The position numbers and the translations under genes were made by a program. Source: Clostridiaceae bacterium AF10-41 (GTDB lineage Bacteria > Bacillota > Clostridia > Clostridiales > Clostridiaceae). From it: a stretch of 34,066 nt of DNA. This document shows positions 7,958 to 16,762 of this stretch, piece after piece. The first letter of the stretch is position 1. Each line of letters starts with the position of its first letter. The stretch spans positions 1 through 34,066 of the forward strand of contig JAQCTH010000043.1 of assembly GCA_027686065.1 (NCBI GenBank), in the 5' to 3' direction. Below the pieces are notes generated by a model, which was not told where the DNA came from, ran no database searches, and was given only the letters and a program-made list of their open reading frames with translations.

Positions 7958-8242
7958 TTATTCTTTATTCAAAATTAAGGAATTTAAATTAACTTTATCT
8001 TCATCACCTTTTGAAATTTCATATTTATCTTTATTATTTATAACGTTCTGAAGTTCTACATATGAATTTGTAATTTTTGATGAGTATTCATCAAAAATTA
8101 TATCTTCATTTGAAGTATCATCATTTATTTTTAATTTATCAACATCTTTGTTTATTCCCAAAGATGAATTTGTTTGAAAATTATGTTGTGATAAATTTTC
8201 TGAGTTTTTAAGTATCAATTCATCCAATATTCCTTTAATCAT
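7958..8242 (-). CDS. 94-aa hypothetical acidic protein
   Basis: The ATG at 8240-8242 is chosen because GGAGGTG lies 7 bases upstream; an in-frame alternative five codons earlier overlaps that site. The protein begins MIKGILDELILKNSENL and continues as a low-complexity, Asn-, Asp- and Lys-rich sequence with no cysteine, membrane segment or recognisable motif. It is probably partly disordered. It has its own terminator and stands alone between hom and the permease. I do not recognise it. The strong ribosome binding site argues that it is translated. Confidence 0.6.
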   Translation of the reverse strand: MIKGILDELILKNSENLSQHNFQTNSSLGINKDVDKLKINDDTSNEDIIFDEYSSKITNSYVELQNVINNKDKYEISKGDEDKVNLNSLILNKE

Positions 8243-8354
8243 TAATAACACCTCCATATTTCTATAAAAGTATTATTAGTAACTTCTCATTAATTTATTA
8301 AACTATTTACAAATCATCCTTATATAGTTTTAAATAAACAGCAATTATAAATTA

Positions 8355-8386
8355 AAACCCTCAACACTTTTATTGGTTGAGGGTTT
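8355..8386 (-). terminator. Terminator of the xanthine permease gene
   Basis: A perfect inverted repeat AAACCCTCAA / TTGAGGGTTT with a 12-base loop, 18 bases past the permease stop codon. Confidence 0.9.
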
Positions 8387-8404
8387 ATTATTTCATTTAT
8401 ATAA

Positions 8405-9754
8405 TTATGCCGCTTCTAAATCACTTTCATCAATAACTTCTATTTCAGGCTTGTCTTCTTTTAAAACTACATTTAATATTAATGCTACTATAGTTCCAGT
8501 GGATATTCCTGAAGAAAAAATCATTTTTAATCCTTCTGGTAATTGTGAAATAAATTCAGGCCTAAAAGTTACACCAAGTCCTAATCCAATAGATGTAGCT
8601 ATTATTAATAAATTACGCTCATTTATTTTTACTTTACTTAATGTCTTTATTCCTGCTGCTGCAACTGTTCCAAACATTACTATTCCAACACCACCTAAAA
8701 CAGGTTGTGGAATACTATTGACTATTGCTGCAAGTTTAGGTAAAAAACCTAAAATAACTAATATAATTCCTGCCATACCTGCTACGTATCTACTAGCAAC
8801 TTTAGTTAATGGTATTAACCCAACATTTTGACTAAAGGTTGTATTTGGAAATGCACCTACAAATCCAGCTATCATGCTTCCAATTCCATCTGCTAAAACT
8901 CCAGCTCCAACTCTTTTTTCTTTAAGATCTACTTGTGAAACTTCTCCAATGGCTTTTAAGCATCCTACAGTTCCAATTGATGCTACAAAATATGCCGGAA
9001 TAAATGCAATAACTGCTTTTAAATCAAAAGTAACTCCATATTCCAGTATCTTAGGAAGTGAAATCCAGCTTGCTTCCTTAACTGCAGTAAAATCTACTAG
9101 TCCAAGTGGAATACACGCAATATATCCAATTAACATTCCTATAAGTATTGATGCACCACTAAGCATCCCTTTTCCATAATGATTTAATAATAACGTACCA
9201 GTAAGTACAAGCATTGAAATAACTATATTTTTTATACTTCCATAATCTATTGCACCACTTCCACCTGCAGCCCAATCTATTGATACTGGTAATAATGTTA
9301 GTCCAATTAAACATACAACTGTTCCAGTAACCAAAGGTGGAAATAACTTCATTAGGGGTTTTATAAAATAACTAAGAATCACTTCGAAAAAAGATCCTAA
9401 AATTGTTGCTCCTATTATTCCAGGAAGTCCCAAAACAGACCCAACTGTAATAGATGGTGATACAAATGTAAAATCCGTCCCCATTATGCAAGCTACCTTA
9501 GAACCTACGGGTCCCACTCCCCTAGCTTGTATTATAGTTGCAATTCCTGCGGAAAGTATTGATGCACTTATTAATGCTGTTGATGTTTTAGAATCAAACC
9601 CTAAAGCACTAGATATAACTAGTGGGACAACTATTATGCCACCAAATGCAGCAAATATATGCTGAATTCCAAATAATATTTTTTCTAGTATTGTTGGATT
9701 ATCATCAACCCCATACAATAAGTTAATTTTATCTGTTGTTTTTGAATTATTCAT
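8405..9754 (-). CDS. Xanthine/uracil permease, NCS2 family (PbuX-like)
   Basis: A 449-residue membrane protein. The ATG at 9752-9754 is chosen because AGGAG precedes it; the longer open frame runs back through the riboswitch terminator and cannot be coding. It has the many hydrophobic segments of the nucleobase:cation symporter-2 family, the QH motif near the start (GIQHIFAAFGG), and QNVGLIPLTKVASRYV, which fits the QNxGxxxxTxVxSR signature of xanthine/urate-type members. It should import a purine base with a proton or sodium. The guanine riboswitch upstream supports purine rather than uracil as substrate. Xanthine is the best guess from Bacillus pbuX; guanine or hypoxanthine cannot be excluded. 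Confidence 0.92.
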   Translation of the reverse strand: MNNSKTTDKINLLYGVDDNPTILEKILFGIQHIFAAFGGIIVVPLVISSALGFDSKTSTALISASILSAGIATIIQARGVGPVGSKVACIMGTDFTFVSPSITVGSVLGLPGIIGATILGSFFEVILSYFIKPLMKLFPPLVTGTVVCLIGLTLLPVSIDWAAGGSGAIDYGSIKNIVISMLVLTGTLLLNHYGKGMLSGASILIGMLIGYIACIPLGLVDFTAVKEASWISLPKILEYGVTFDLKAVIAFIPAYFVASIGTVGCLKAIGEVSQVDLKEKRVGAGVLADGIGSMIAGFVGAFPNTTFSQNVGLIPLTKVASRYVAGMAGIILVILGFLPKLAAIVNSIPQPVLGGVGIVMFGTVAAAGIKTLSKVKINERNLLIIATSIGLGLGVTFRPEFISQLPEGLKMIFSSGISTGTIVALILNVVLKEDKPEIEVIDESDLEAA

Positions 9755-9786
9755 TCCTTCATCTCCTATCGTTTTAAATAAAAAAA

Positions 9787-9804
9787 CACCTCGTAATCGA
9801 GGTG
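9787..9804 (-). terminator. Riboswitch-controlled terminator
   Basis: On the minus strand CACCTCG-atta-CGAGGTG is followed by seven U residues, before the permease ribosome binding site. Its 5' arm ACCTCG is also complementary to CGAGGT in the 3' strand of the riboswitch P1 region, so the two structures exclude each other: ligand binding frees the terminator and stops transcription. Confidence 0.92.
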
Positions 9805-9880
9805 CTGTATTTAAAACTGAAAAGATATCTATAAATTTATTCAAAATCTACGATAATTTTATCTATTTCAAATCCAATAC

Positions 9881-9947
9881 CTCGTAGTCTGCAAATTTAC
9901 GGTTAGCAGGTAGAAACTTTCGATCCATATTATCGATGATATACGAG
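9881..9947 (-). promoter_or_regulatory. Guanine-type purine riboswitch aptamer
   Basis: The minus strand shows the complete purine aptamer: P1 CTCGTA / TACGAG, P2 CGAT / ATCG closing loop AATATGG, the invariant J2/3 GTTTCTACC, P3 CTGC / GCAG with loop containing ACCGTAAA, and J3/1 GACTA. The cytosine in GACTA (position 74 of the Bacillus xpt aptamer) pairs with guanine-type ligands; adenine riboswitches have T there. Together with the downstream terminator it is an OFF switch for the xanthine-type permease. Confidence 0.96.
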
Positions 9948-9968
9948 TTTTTTTCTAATTTATATTGT

Positions 9969-9997
9969 ATTATACACAAGCATTAAAATTATTTCAA
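9969..9997 (-). promoter_or_regulatory. Promoter of the riboswitch-permease transcript
   Basis: TTGAAA (9992-9997, minus strand), a 17-base spacer and TATAAT (9969-9974). It begins only four bases from the end of the DUF1275 gene and places the transcript start about 15 bases before the aptamer. Confidence 0.85.
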
Positions 9998-10000
9998 CAT

Positions 10001-10765
10001 TTAATTGTTTATTAAATCAACAGTACTATTCTTTTCTTTAACTTGACTCTCTCTTATATTAAATAAAATTTTTGCAATTATTAATATTAAAGAGCAAGCC
10101 CATATAGATTTAACACCTATTACTACAGTTAATATTCCTCCTAATGATGCTCCAATTAAAAATGAAAATATTATTATTGAATACCTAATTGATTTTATAT
10201 AGGCATCTTTATTTCTTTCTGCTATTGCTAAATAAACTGACTGACATGCTATTCTTAAATTACCTGTACACATTGTTGTGCTGTATGGAGAATCTACTAA
10301 CTTTCTAAAAGATGATATTTGTACTGATGAAACAAAGGATATAGTAACTGTTACAAATATATGCGGAACATCTTTTGGTACAAATCCAACTATGACTAAC
10401 ACAATTGCTTCAACAATTAAAATAATTTGCTCACCCTTAGATGATTCCAAATAATTTTCTGTAGATTTTTTCTTTATTGCCTCTGCAACAAAAACTCCTA
10501 TTATGAATGATAAAATAGGAAGTACCGCCATAAATACATCATTATAATTTCTATTAGTAATACCTAAAGCAACCAATACCATATTACCAGTTTCAGCATT
10601 AGCAAATACTCCTCCCCTACATATAAATGTATATGCATCTAAAAATCCTCCTACTATTGCAAGAAGTATTCCTAAGGTTACTGATTCAACAGTATTTTTA
10701 TTGCTGGGTAAATTTTTTCTTATATCTATAATTATTTCTTTTGCTCTAAGATCTTTTATATCCAC
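10001..10765 (-). CDS. DUF1275 (YoaK-like) membrane protein
   Basis: A 254-residue protein with about six hydrophobic segments. The GTG at 10763-10765 is used, behind a GGGGG stretch. GGFLDAYTFICRGGVFANAETGNMVLVALG matches in pattern the hallmark of the YoaK/DUF1275 family, including the conserved FANAxTGN (quoted here in parts: GGFLDAYTF, GGVFANAETGN). A second TGN occurs in STTMCTGNLR, consistent with an internal two-fold repeat. The function of the family is not established. It follows the MATE exporter by 62 bases without an obvious terminator between them, so the two may be co-transcribed. Confidence 0.88.
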   Translation of the reverse strand: MDIKDLRAKEIIIDIRKNLPSNKNTVESVTLGILLAIVGGFLDAYTFICRGGVFANAETGNMVLVALGITNRNYNDVFMAVLPILSFIIGVFVAEAIKKKSTENYLESSKGEQIILIVEAIVLVIVGFVPKDVPHIFVTVTISFVSSVQISSFRKLVDSPYSTTMCTGNLRIACQSVYLAIAERNKDAYIKSIRYSIIIFSFLIGASLGGILTVVIGVKSIWACSLILIIAKILFNIRESQVKEKNSTVDLINN

Positions 10766-10827
10766 CTAATGCCCCCTTAACTCCTATAATTATTATTGTA
10801 ATTAAGTTACATTTAATTTTATCTTTA

Positions 10828-12198
10828 TTATACTCCAACTATATTTTTAAGCCATTTCTTTTGTTTATATCTTCTAAATCCTAATATAAATTTATATACT
10901 TCTTCTAGCGTTATCATTGCATAAACATAATAAATAGGTAATCCTAGAACTATTCCTCCTAAGAAGGCAAATGGAATACCAACACACCATACTCCAGTCA
11001 TATCTAAAAGAAGAGATGCCTTTGTATCGCCTCCACTTCTAAGAACTCCCACAATATTTACTAAATTAAAAGTTCTAAATGGTAAATAACATACAAATAC
11101 AGTTAAACATTTAGTTATATCCCTTGCTACATTATTTGGAACAGAAAATAACCTAATTAATGGAGTCCTTATTAAGACACATATTATCCCCATTATTAAG
11201 GCTAATATTAATTGTAATGTAAAGAAACTTTTTGCATGTTTTTCTGCATTATCTAATTTATTTGCACCAAGCTCATTTCCTAATATAACTGCTGTAGCTG
11301 AACTTAACCCTTGAAATAAGACAACACAAATTTGCTCAACGTTTTGTGTTATTGTTATTGATGCAACTGCCTCATCACCCATTCTTCCATAAACTAATGA
11401 ATACATAGTAACCCCAAGTCCCCATATAAATTCATTTGCTATAACCGGTGATACTGTAACAAAATATCTTTTTATAAATTCTTTATCAAAATCTATAAGT
11501 TCTTTTATCTTAGCTGCTTCTGCCCCTTTATCAATATAAACAACAGATAAAATAGAAATAGCCTCTACCAATCTTGCAATAACAGTTGCAAGCGCAGCTC
11601 CTCTAACCCCTAACTCTGGTGCACCAAAATTTCCAAATATAAATGTATAATTTAATATTACATTTACTCCAATAGATACTATACTTATAAAAACTGGAGC
11701 TTTTACTTTATTAGTTGCTCTTAAAAGTGCTATATAACAGTTTGTAACCGCAGTAAGTGGATAACTTAAAGCTACTATAACTAAATAAGATGCTCCAACT
11801 GCTATTGTGCTTTCACTTGGCGTAAAAATTCGCATAACTATATTGGGTATCAACAATCCTGCTGCCATAAAAATTATTGATGCAGTAACTCCAATTATAA
11901 GAGAAATGCCAAGAACTCTTCTTATATTCTTCACATCTCTTTTTCCCCAATATTGAGCTGTTAGTATAGATGATCCACTAACAACTCCAAATAATAATAA
12001 TATAAAAACAAAGAATACTTTATTCGCAAGTCCAACAGCTGCTATAGCACTTTCCCCTAAACTACCAATCATCATTGTATCTACAAGATTTAAGGTTGTA
12101 TTAAGAAGTGCTTGCATAGCTATTGGAATAGCAATAGTTATAGTTTTCTTTAAAAATTTTTTATCCTCAAACAAGTCATTCAAATATGACAATATCAT
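10828..12198 (-). CDS. MATE family efflux transporter
   Basis: A 456-residue integral membrane protein with about twelve hydrophobic segments in two related halves, starting at ATG behind AGGGGG. The start TIAIPIAMQALLNTTLNLVDTMMIGSLGESAIAAVG and SSILTAQYWGKRD are characteristic of MATE (NorM/DinF-like) exporters, which expel cationic drugs or metabolites using sodium or proton gradients. (Key parts: NLVDTMMIGSLG and AQYWGKRD.) Nothing in the sequence identifies the substrate. It is upstream of the DUF1275 gene on the same strand. A large hairpin at 12256-12291 separates it from the molybdopterin enzyme gene. Confidence 0.93.
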   Translation of the reverse strand: MILSYLNDLFEDKKFLKKTITIAIPIAMQALLNTTLNLVDTMMIGSLGESAIAAVGLANKVFFVFILLLFGVVSGSSILTAQYWGKRDVKNIRRVLGISLIIGVTASIIFMAAGLLIPNIVMRIFTPSESTIAVGASYLVIVALSYPLTAVTNCYIALLRATNKVKAPVFISIVSIGVNVILNYTFIFGNFGAPELGVRGAALATVIARLVEAISILSVVYIDKGAEAAKIKELIDFDKEFIKRYFVTVSPVIANEFIWGLGVTMYSLVYGRMGDEAVASITITQNVEQICVVLFQGLSSATAVILGNELGANKLDNAEKHAKSFFTLQLILALIMGIICVLIRTPLIRLFSVPNNVARDITKCLTVFVCYLPFRTFNLVNIVGVLRSGGDTKASLLLDMTGVWCVGIPFAFLGGIVLGLPIYYVYAMITLEEVYKFILGFRRYKQKKWLKNIVGV

Positions 12199-12255
12199 TT
12201 GTCCTAATCCCCCTGTATCTGTAATTTAATATTACTCTCTTAATTAATTTTTCAA

Positions 12256-12291
12256 TTATAAAAAGCATATCTTTCGATACACCTTTTATAA
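12256..12291 (-). terminator. 16-bp hairpin with GAAA loop, probable terminator of the molybdoenzyme gene
   Basis: On the minus strand TTATAAAAGGTGTATC / GATATGCTTTTTATAA pairs over 16 positions, including three G-T wobbles, around a GAAA tetraloop. It lies about 83 bases past the molybdoenzyme stop codon and about 58 bases before the MATE start. The U run is inside the stem, as in many bidirectional terminators. Confidence 0.65.
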
Positions 12292-12373
12292 GAATTGATA
12301 ATATTTATTTATAAAATATATTTAAATTCTAGTTTTAAGTATTATCTTTAATTTTTTCTAAAATATTTTCCTT

Positions 12374-14407
12374 TTATTCCGTTGAATTTTTCACTTTTAC
12401 TATTTCTACTTCAGTTTCATTATAAGTAACCTGTCCACCTATATCGGATATGCCTGAATCAGTTAAATAATTTGGGTTTCCATGTTTAGTCCACCATCCA
12501 GCATACATTAATACTACAAAATCACCAACAGAATTATCTATCTTTATCTTTGTTTTTATTTCACCATTTTTATTTTTCAATAATATTATTTCATTTTCTT
12601 TTGTAAATAATTCATTTGCCATTTTTTCGTTTATATGTGCAATTGAAACCCCATCATTATCCATTATATGTTGACTTGATAAAGTATCTCTACTGTGATT
12701 AGTTAACAACCTAAATTTTCTTATAGTTTCATTTTCTTTTTTATAATTTTTATATAATCTATTATTAAAAAATATCTCGAATTTGCCTGATTTAGTATGG
12801 AATTTTTTATCTTCCCAGGCTATAGGATTATGAATTGTAAAATGATTTTCTTTTAAAAATTCTATATCAACTTTACTATTAAAAGCTTTTAACGGCTCTA
12901 AAACCTTTGATAAATATTCTTTTTTGCTTACATAAGGATAGTTTTTTAAGCTAATTTTTTTTGCAAGTTCTTTAAAAAATTCATATTCATCCATCAATAA
13001 TTCTTTTGGTTCAACTGCTTTCTCATTATAAATTATATATGGATTATTCATTGAACTATATATTAAGTCTTCACTTTCTAAAGTACTAGTTGTCGGAATA
13101 AATAAATCACATTCCTTAGCTGTATCTGTCATAAACATATCAAAGCAAACTTTAAATTCTACTTTTGAAAAAGATTCTTTTAAATTATTTAGATCTGCCA
13201 ATTGGTTTATCATATTGCTTTTAGTGATTACAGCCATTTTTATTGGTTCATTAAATATATTAGAATCTTTTCTTAAGTTAGCATCTTTTATATATATTTT
13301 TTCTTCATCATAATAATCTCTTCCTTCTAATGAGTCATTTATAAAATCTGCTATATGACTTACATAAAAGAATCTATTTTCACACTTTTCTTCACTATTA
13401 TATGGATCAGAATTAATTACCTTAGGATAAACTTTATTAGCATAGTTAACTCCACCACCGCTAAATCCAATTTGTCCTGTTATTGCTCCTAAAATATCTG
13501 CTAGGCTTATGGTATTTCCTCCGTTCTTATATTTTTGCATACCATATCCTAGTAGTATAGTAGAATATTTTTTAGTATATAGTGTAGCTAACTCTTCTAT
13601 ATCCTCCTTATTTACACCACAAATTTCTATTAAGCTTTCAAGACTTAAACTTTCTAGATAATTTTTGTATTCATTGAAATTATTTACATAAGCCTCTATA
13701 TAATTTTCATCATGTAAATTCTTATTAATTATTATCTTCCCCATTGCTAGAGCTAATGCTCCATCTCCACCTGGTTTAATTCTTACATACTTATCAGCTA
13801 ATTCTGCAGTCTTTGTATAAATTGGATCAATAACTACTATTTTGCTTCCATTATTCTTTGCCTTTTTTATACTTTGCATTGTGTGTATGCTAGTAAATGC
13901 TGGATTTTTTCCCCATACAAATATTGTTTTACTATTTAACATATCATCTAATGAATGACTTTTCACATCTCCAAAATTAAGTGTTTGTGCTTTAATTCCT
14001 GCACTCCAACAAGGACCTCCCTTTGATTTACTGACACCTCCATAAAAGTTAAAAAATAAATCCCCCATACTTTTAAGCAATGCACCATTTCCGTATTGCT
14101 CATAATATAATATTGACCTTGAGGAATAATTATTTTTATAATATTCAAGTTTTTCAGCAATAATATTTAGAGCTTCATCAAAGGAAATACTCTGCCATTC
14201 ATTATTGACTTTTATCATGGGAGAATATATTCTATTTCCATGATTTAATCGATCTAAATGTGCTAATCCTTTTTTACATATAAAGCCTTTTGTATATGGG
14301 TGGCTTTTATCCCCCTCTATCTTTATGATTTTATTTTCTTCAGTGTATATATTGAATTTACAACAATCAAAGCAATCAAGTGTACATCCATGACTAAATT
14401 TCTTCAT
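12374..14407 (-). CDS. Molybdopterin-dependent oxidoreductase (YoaE-like)
   Basis: A 677-residue member of the DMSO reductase superfamily, starting at ATG behind AGAGGTG. The N-terminus binds a [4Fe-4S] cluster: Cys8, Cys12, Cys15 or Cys16, and Cys44 before KKG. Then follow the catalytic domain (WGKNPAFTSIHTMQ, VIDPIYTKTAELAD, RIKPGGDGALALAMGK) and a C-terminal dinucleotide-binding domain (LLTNHSRDTLSSQH, then NPNYLTD). Cys133 in GGPCWSAG is a candidate metal ligand, by position only. There is no twin-arginine signal, so it is cytosolic. No partner subunit or cofactor-synthesis gene is nearby. Length and layout resemble Bacillus YoaE. The substrate is unknown; formate-, thiosulfate- or sulfoxide-type reactions are all possible. 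Confidence 0.9.
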   Translation of the reverse strand: MKKFSHGCTLDCFDCCKFNIYTEENKIIKIEGDKSHPYTKGFICKKGLAHLDRLNHGNRIYSPMIKVNNEWQSISFDEALNIIAEKLEYYKNNYSSRSILYYEQYGNGALLKSMGDLFFNFYGGVSKSKGGPCWSAGIKAQTLNFGDVKSHSLDDMLNSKTIFVWGKNPAFTSIHTMQSIKKAKNNGSKIVVIDPIYTKTAELADKYVRIKPGGDGALALAMGKIIINKNLHDENYIEAYVNNFNEYKNYLESLSLESLIEICGVNKEDIEELATLYTKKYSTILLGYGMQKYKNGGNTISLADILGAITGQIGFSGGGVNYANKVYPKVINSDPYNSEEKCENRFFYVSHIADFINDSLEGRDYYDEEKIYIKDANLRKDSNIFNEPIKMAVITKSNMINQLADLNNLKESFSKVEFKVCFDMFMTDTAKECDLFIPTTSTLESEDLIYSSMNNPYIIYNEKAVEPKELLMDEYEFFKELAKKISLKNYPYVSKKEYLSKVLEPLKAFNSKVDIEFLKENHFTIHNPIAWEDKKFHTKSGKFEIFFNNRLYKNYKKENETIRKFRLLTNHSRDTLSSQHIMDNDGVSIAHINEKMANELFTKENEIILLKNKNGEIKTKIKIDNSVGDFVVLMYAGWWTKHGNPNYLTDSGISDIGGQVTYNETEVEIVKVKNSTE

Positions 14408-14762
14408 AAAGCACCTCTATCTAAATTTATGTATTTTTATAATTTTATCATACTTTTCAGTATTTTTCTTAACTTTCTATTTTAGAATCATAACTTTTTT
14501 ATTCTTCAATATAGTATCATTCTGTTGCCTAAAACAATAAAATTTATATTGGTTTCATATATATTAAGTCAATTCTATTGTATCGTTACTTTTTTTGTCA
14601 ATTATCACCTTTTGAAACTACAAATTTATTATATTTTTAAAATCTCTGGATTATTAGGGGCATATTTCTGTATATAATTATCTTGAAAATTTAAATTTAT
14701 AGTGTTATTATATACTCACACTATAGATTCTAAATCTTAAATAGTAAATTTAATAAATTCTG
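14408..14762. other. AT-rich intergenic region upstream of 6S RNA
   Basis: About 355 bases between the molybdoenzyme start and the 6S RNA. It must hold promoters for both directions. A candidate for the plus strand is TTGAAA at about 14693, 17 bases, then TATTAT at about 14716, which would start some 40 bases before the mature 6S end. I see no coding sequence with a ribosome binding site and no molybdenum-cofactor riboswitch. Confidence 0.4.
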
Positions 14763-14936
14763 AAATATGCGTTAAGCTCCTATTTTGAACCTACATTTTT
14801 TTTACGGGAGTTCAATATCTAGATATGGAAATGTACTTTCTTGTGAGTCCCTTAGACGGCATTGAAGGCGATTGAAATATCTGTGCGGACACCCACCTAT
14901 CTGAGGATAGGGATCAAAATTGGAGTACCGGTATTT
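14763..14936 (+). ncRNA. ssrS: 6S RNA
   Basis: The region folds like 6S RNA, the RNA that mimics an open promoter and sequesters sigma-A RNA polymerase. The closing stem pairs AAATAT with GTATTT, GCTCC with GGAGT and TTTTGA with TCAAAA. The apical arm pairs TTCAAT with ATTGAA. Between them lies a large bubble whose 3' strand carries GGACACCCACC and a small hairpin CCTATC-tgag-GATAGG, the same motif order as in known 6S RNAs (for example ACACCCACC in Pseudomonas). It is followed by a strong terminator. Exact ends are uncertain by several bases. It is antiparallel to both neighbouring genes. Confidence 0.87.
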
Positions 14937-14955
14937 TGGATTTTATATGTAATTT

Positions 14956-14996
14956 AAAAAGCCAATATTTTTCTATATGAAAACTATTGGCTTTTT
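14956..14996. terminator. Terminator of 6S RNA and of the MCP gene
   Basis: The inverted repeat AAAAAGCCAAT / ATTGGCTTTTT with a 19-base loop is followed by further U residues on the plus strand and A-rich sequence on the other side, so it can serve the 6S RNA from the left and the chemotaxis gene from the right. Confidence 0.88.
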
Positions 14997-15042
14997 TTAT
15001 TTTCTTACTTTCAATAAATCTTTAAATTATATTAACTACGTA

Positions 15043-16740
15043 TTAAACTCTAAATTTATTTATTCTACTCATTAAATGTTTTGTCATATTATTTATCCTT
15101 TGAGCTGTGGCTGCCACCTCTTCAGTAGAAGCATACATTTCTTCTGATGAAGCTGAAATTTCTTCTGATGAAGCCGAAATCTCTTCTGCTACGGCAGATG
15201 TTTGTTCAATTTTCATTAATATAGAATTTTTATCAGAGTCAATGCTATTTACAGATTTATTTACCATTTTAATTTTAGGTACTATACTATTTATTCCCTC
15301 AATAATCTTATCAAAAGAATCTATTGCATAATTAACTATGTCCGCCTGACTATTTAACTCTTTGCTCATGATTTCGGTTGTTTCAAGCATAGAATCTTTA
15401 TCTTTTTTTGTATCAACAACTAAATTATTTATGGTAATAGAAGATACTCTGCATTGCTCTGCTAGTTTTCTTATTTCTTCTGCAACTACAGCAAATCCAC
15501 GGCCTTGTTCTCCTGCTCTTGCTGCTTCAATAGATGCATTTAATGCTAATAAATTTGTCTGTTCTGCGATGTTATTTATTAAATTAGTCATATCACTTAT
15601 TTTGCTAATATTTTCACCTAAATTGCTGAACTTAATTAGTACATTATTAAAAGATTCTCTTATTTCATTTATTGATCCTACTAAATTTTGCATACCACCA
15701 TTACTATTAACAGCCATAGTACCAATGCCTTCTGAAAATAACTTAACATCTTCTATCAATTGTACAATATCATCAATTTGTTCTCCAAAATTACTTATTA
15801 TAGTATTCATATCTACTAAATCTTCACTTTGAGAAGTGGTTCCCTTAGTTACTTCTTCTATTGCAGCTGTCACATTTCCTGATGATACAGACATTTCATT
15901 AGCTGTGCTAGCTAATTCCCCTGCTTGTGAATTTAGAGCATCTGATGCCTTCTTAACAGCTTTTATGATACCTGATATTTCACTTATCATCTTTGATAAA
16001 GTTCTTTTCATTATGCCAAATTCATTATTTTTATTGTCTTCTAAATTAATAGTGAAATCTCCTGTTGCTAAGATTTCTAAACTATCATTCATTGCCTTTG
16101 ATTCAGTTTTTATCATTTTAACTAATTTATAAGAAATCGTTGAAAGTATTATTATTATGCATAATATAATAGTAATAAATATTCGTCTTGCATTAATATA
16201 AATAGTATCACTTTCATTATAAAGATTTTCTGATTTTTCGATATTATATGTTTTTAAATCAAATAATGCTTCTTCTGCCTTTATTGCAACCTCTGATAAT
16301 TTATTATAATCATCATCTGATACTTTTTTCCCATTACTCAAATCTTCATTTATTTTAGTCCAAACTTCTGAATAAACATCATAGTTTAATTGAAATTCAT
16401 TTAGATCTTGTAAATCTTCGCTATCTTTATTCACAGCACTAATTTGTTTTAAATAATTTTGAATCTTTTCATTATGCTTTTCTATAGTCTTATCATATTC
16501 AACATCATATTTCATCATTTGTTTATGAGCTTCAATTCTCATATTGGCAAATTCCCCTCTAATTCCAGCCCCAATAGATAAAGGTTGTACACTATTATGG
16601 TACATAATTGCTATATTTTTATTAATTTTGTTTATACTAAAATATCCAACAATACCTATTACAATAGTAAATATAATTGCTAATAATGATGTTATAAAAA
16701 CACCTTTTGATAATTTAAAATCCAGTAGCTTCTTTATCAA
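15043..16740 (-). CDS. Methyl-accepting chemotaxis protein
   Basis: A 565-residue receptor starting at TTG (16738-16740) behind AGGAGGAAG. Membrane segment 1 covers about residues 14-36, followed by an extracellular four-helix-bundle-type sensor domain (about 37-185), membrane segment 2 (about 186-207), a HAMP domain ([14 protein letters not shown] region) and the cytoplasmic signalling domain. The hairpin tip [18 protein letters not shown] and [13 protein letters not shown], which binds CheA and CheW, is intact. The C-terminal helix has heptad-like repeats of ISASSEE followed by [10 protein letters not shown]. No pentapeptide CheR tether is present. The ligand is unknown. It stands alone, without other chemotaxis genes in the window. 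Confidence 0.96.
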   Translation of the reverse strand: MIKKLLDFKLSKGVFITSLLAIIFTIVIGIVGYFSINKINKNIAIMYHNSVQPLSIGAGIRGEFANMRIEAHKQMMKYDVEYDKTIEKHNEKIQNYLKQISAVNKDSEDLQDLNEFQLNYDVYSEVWTKINEDLSNGKKVSDDDYNKLSEVAIKAEEALFDLKTYNIEKSENLYNESDTIYINARRIFITIILCIIIILSTISYKLVKMIKTESKAMNDSLEILATGDFTINLEDNKNNEFGIMKRTLSKMISEISGIIKAVKKASDALNSQAGELASTANEMSVSSGNVTAAIEEVTKGTTSQSEDLVDMNTIISNFGEQIDDIVQLIEDVKLFSEGIGTMAVNSNGGMQNLVGSINEIRESFNNVLIKFSNLGENISKISDMTNLINNIAEQTNLLALNASIEAARAGEQGRGFAVVAEEIRKLAEQCRVSSITINNLVVDTKKDKDSMLETTEIMSKELNSQADIVNYAIDSFDKIIEGINSIVPKIKMVNKSVNSIDSDKNSILMKIEQTSAVAEEISASSEEISASSEEMYASTEEVAATAQRINNMTKHLMSRINKFRV

Positions 16741-16762
16741 TTTTTCTTCCTCCTATTATTAA

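Noticed and set aside
8373..8831. 152-codon plus-strand ORF opposite the xanthine permease gene
   Set aside because: It overlaps the permease terminator and coding region in antisense; its composition only mirrors the opposite gene.
9755..9844. N-terminal extension of the permease (30 residues)
   Set aside because: The stretch runs through the riboswitch terminator and lacks a ribosome binding site; the ATG at 9752-9754 has AGGAG.
15135..15200. Short tandem DNA repeat of about 21 bases near the end of the chemotaxis gene
   Set aside because: It encodes the heptad ISASSEE common in receptor helices; it is protein-level repetition, not a mobile or regulatory repeat.
15107..16132. Several plus-strand ORFs opposite the chemotaxis receptor
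   Set aside because: They are antisense to the conserved signalling domain and Ser/Ile-rich only because the opposite strand encodes Ser, Glu and Ala repeats.
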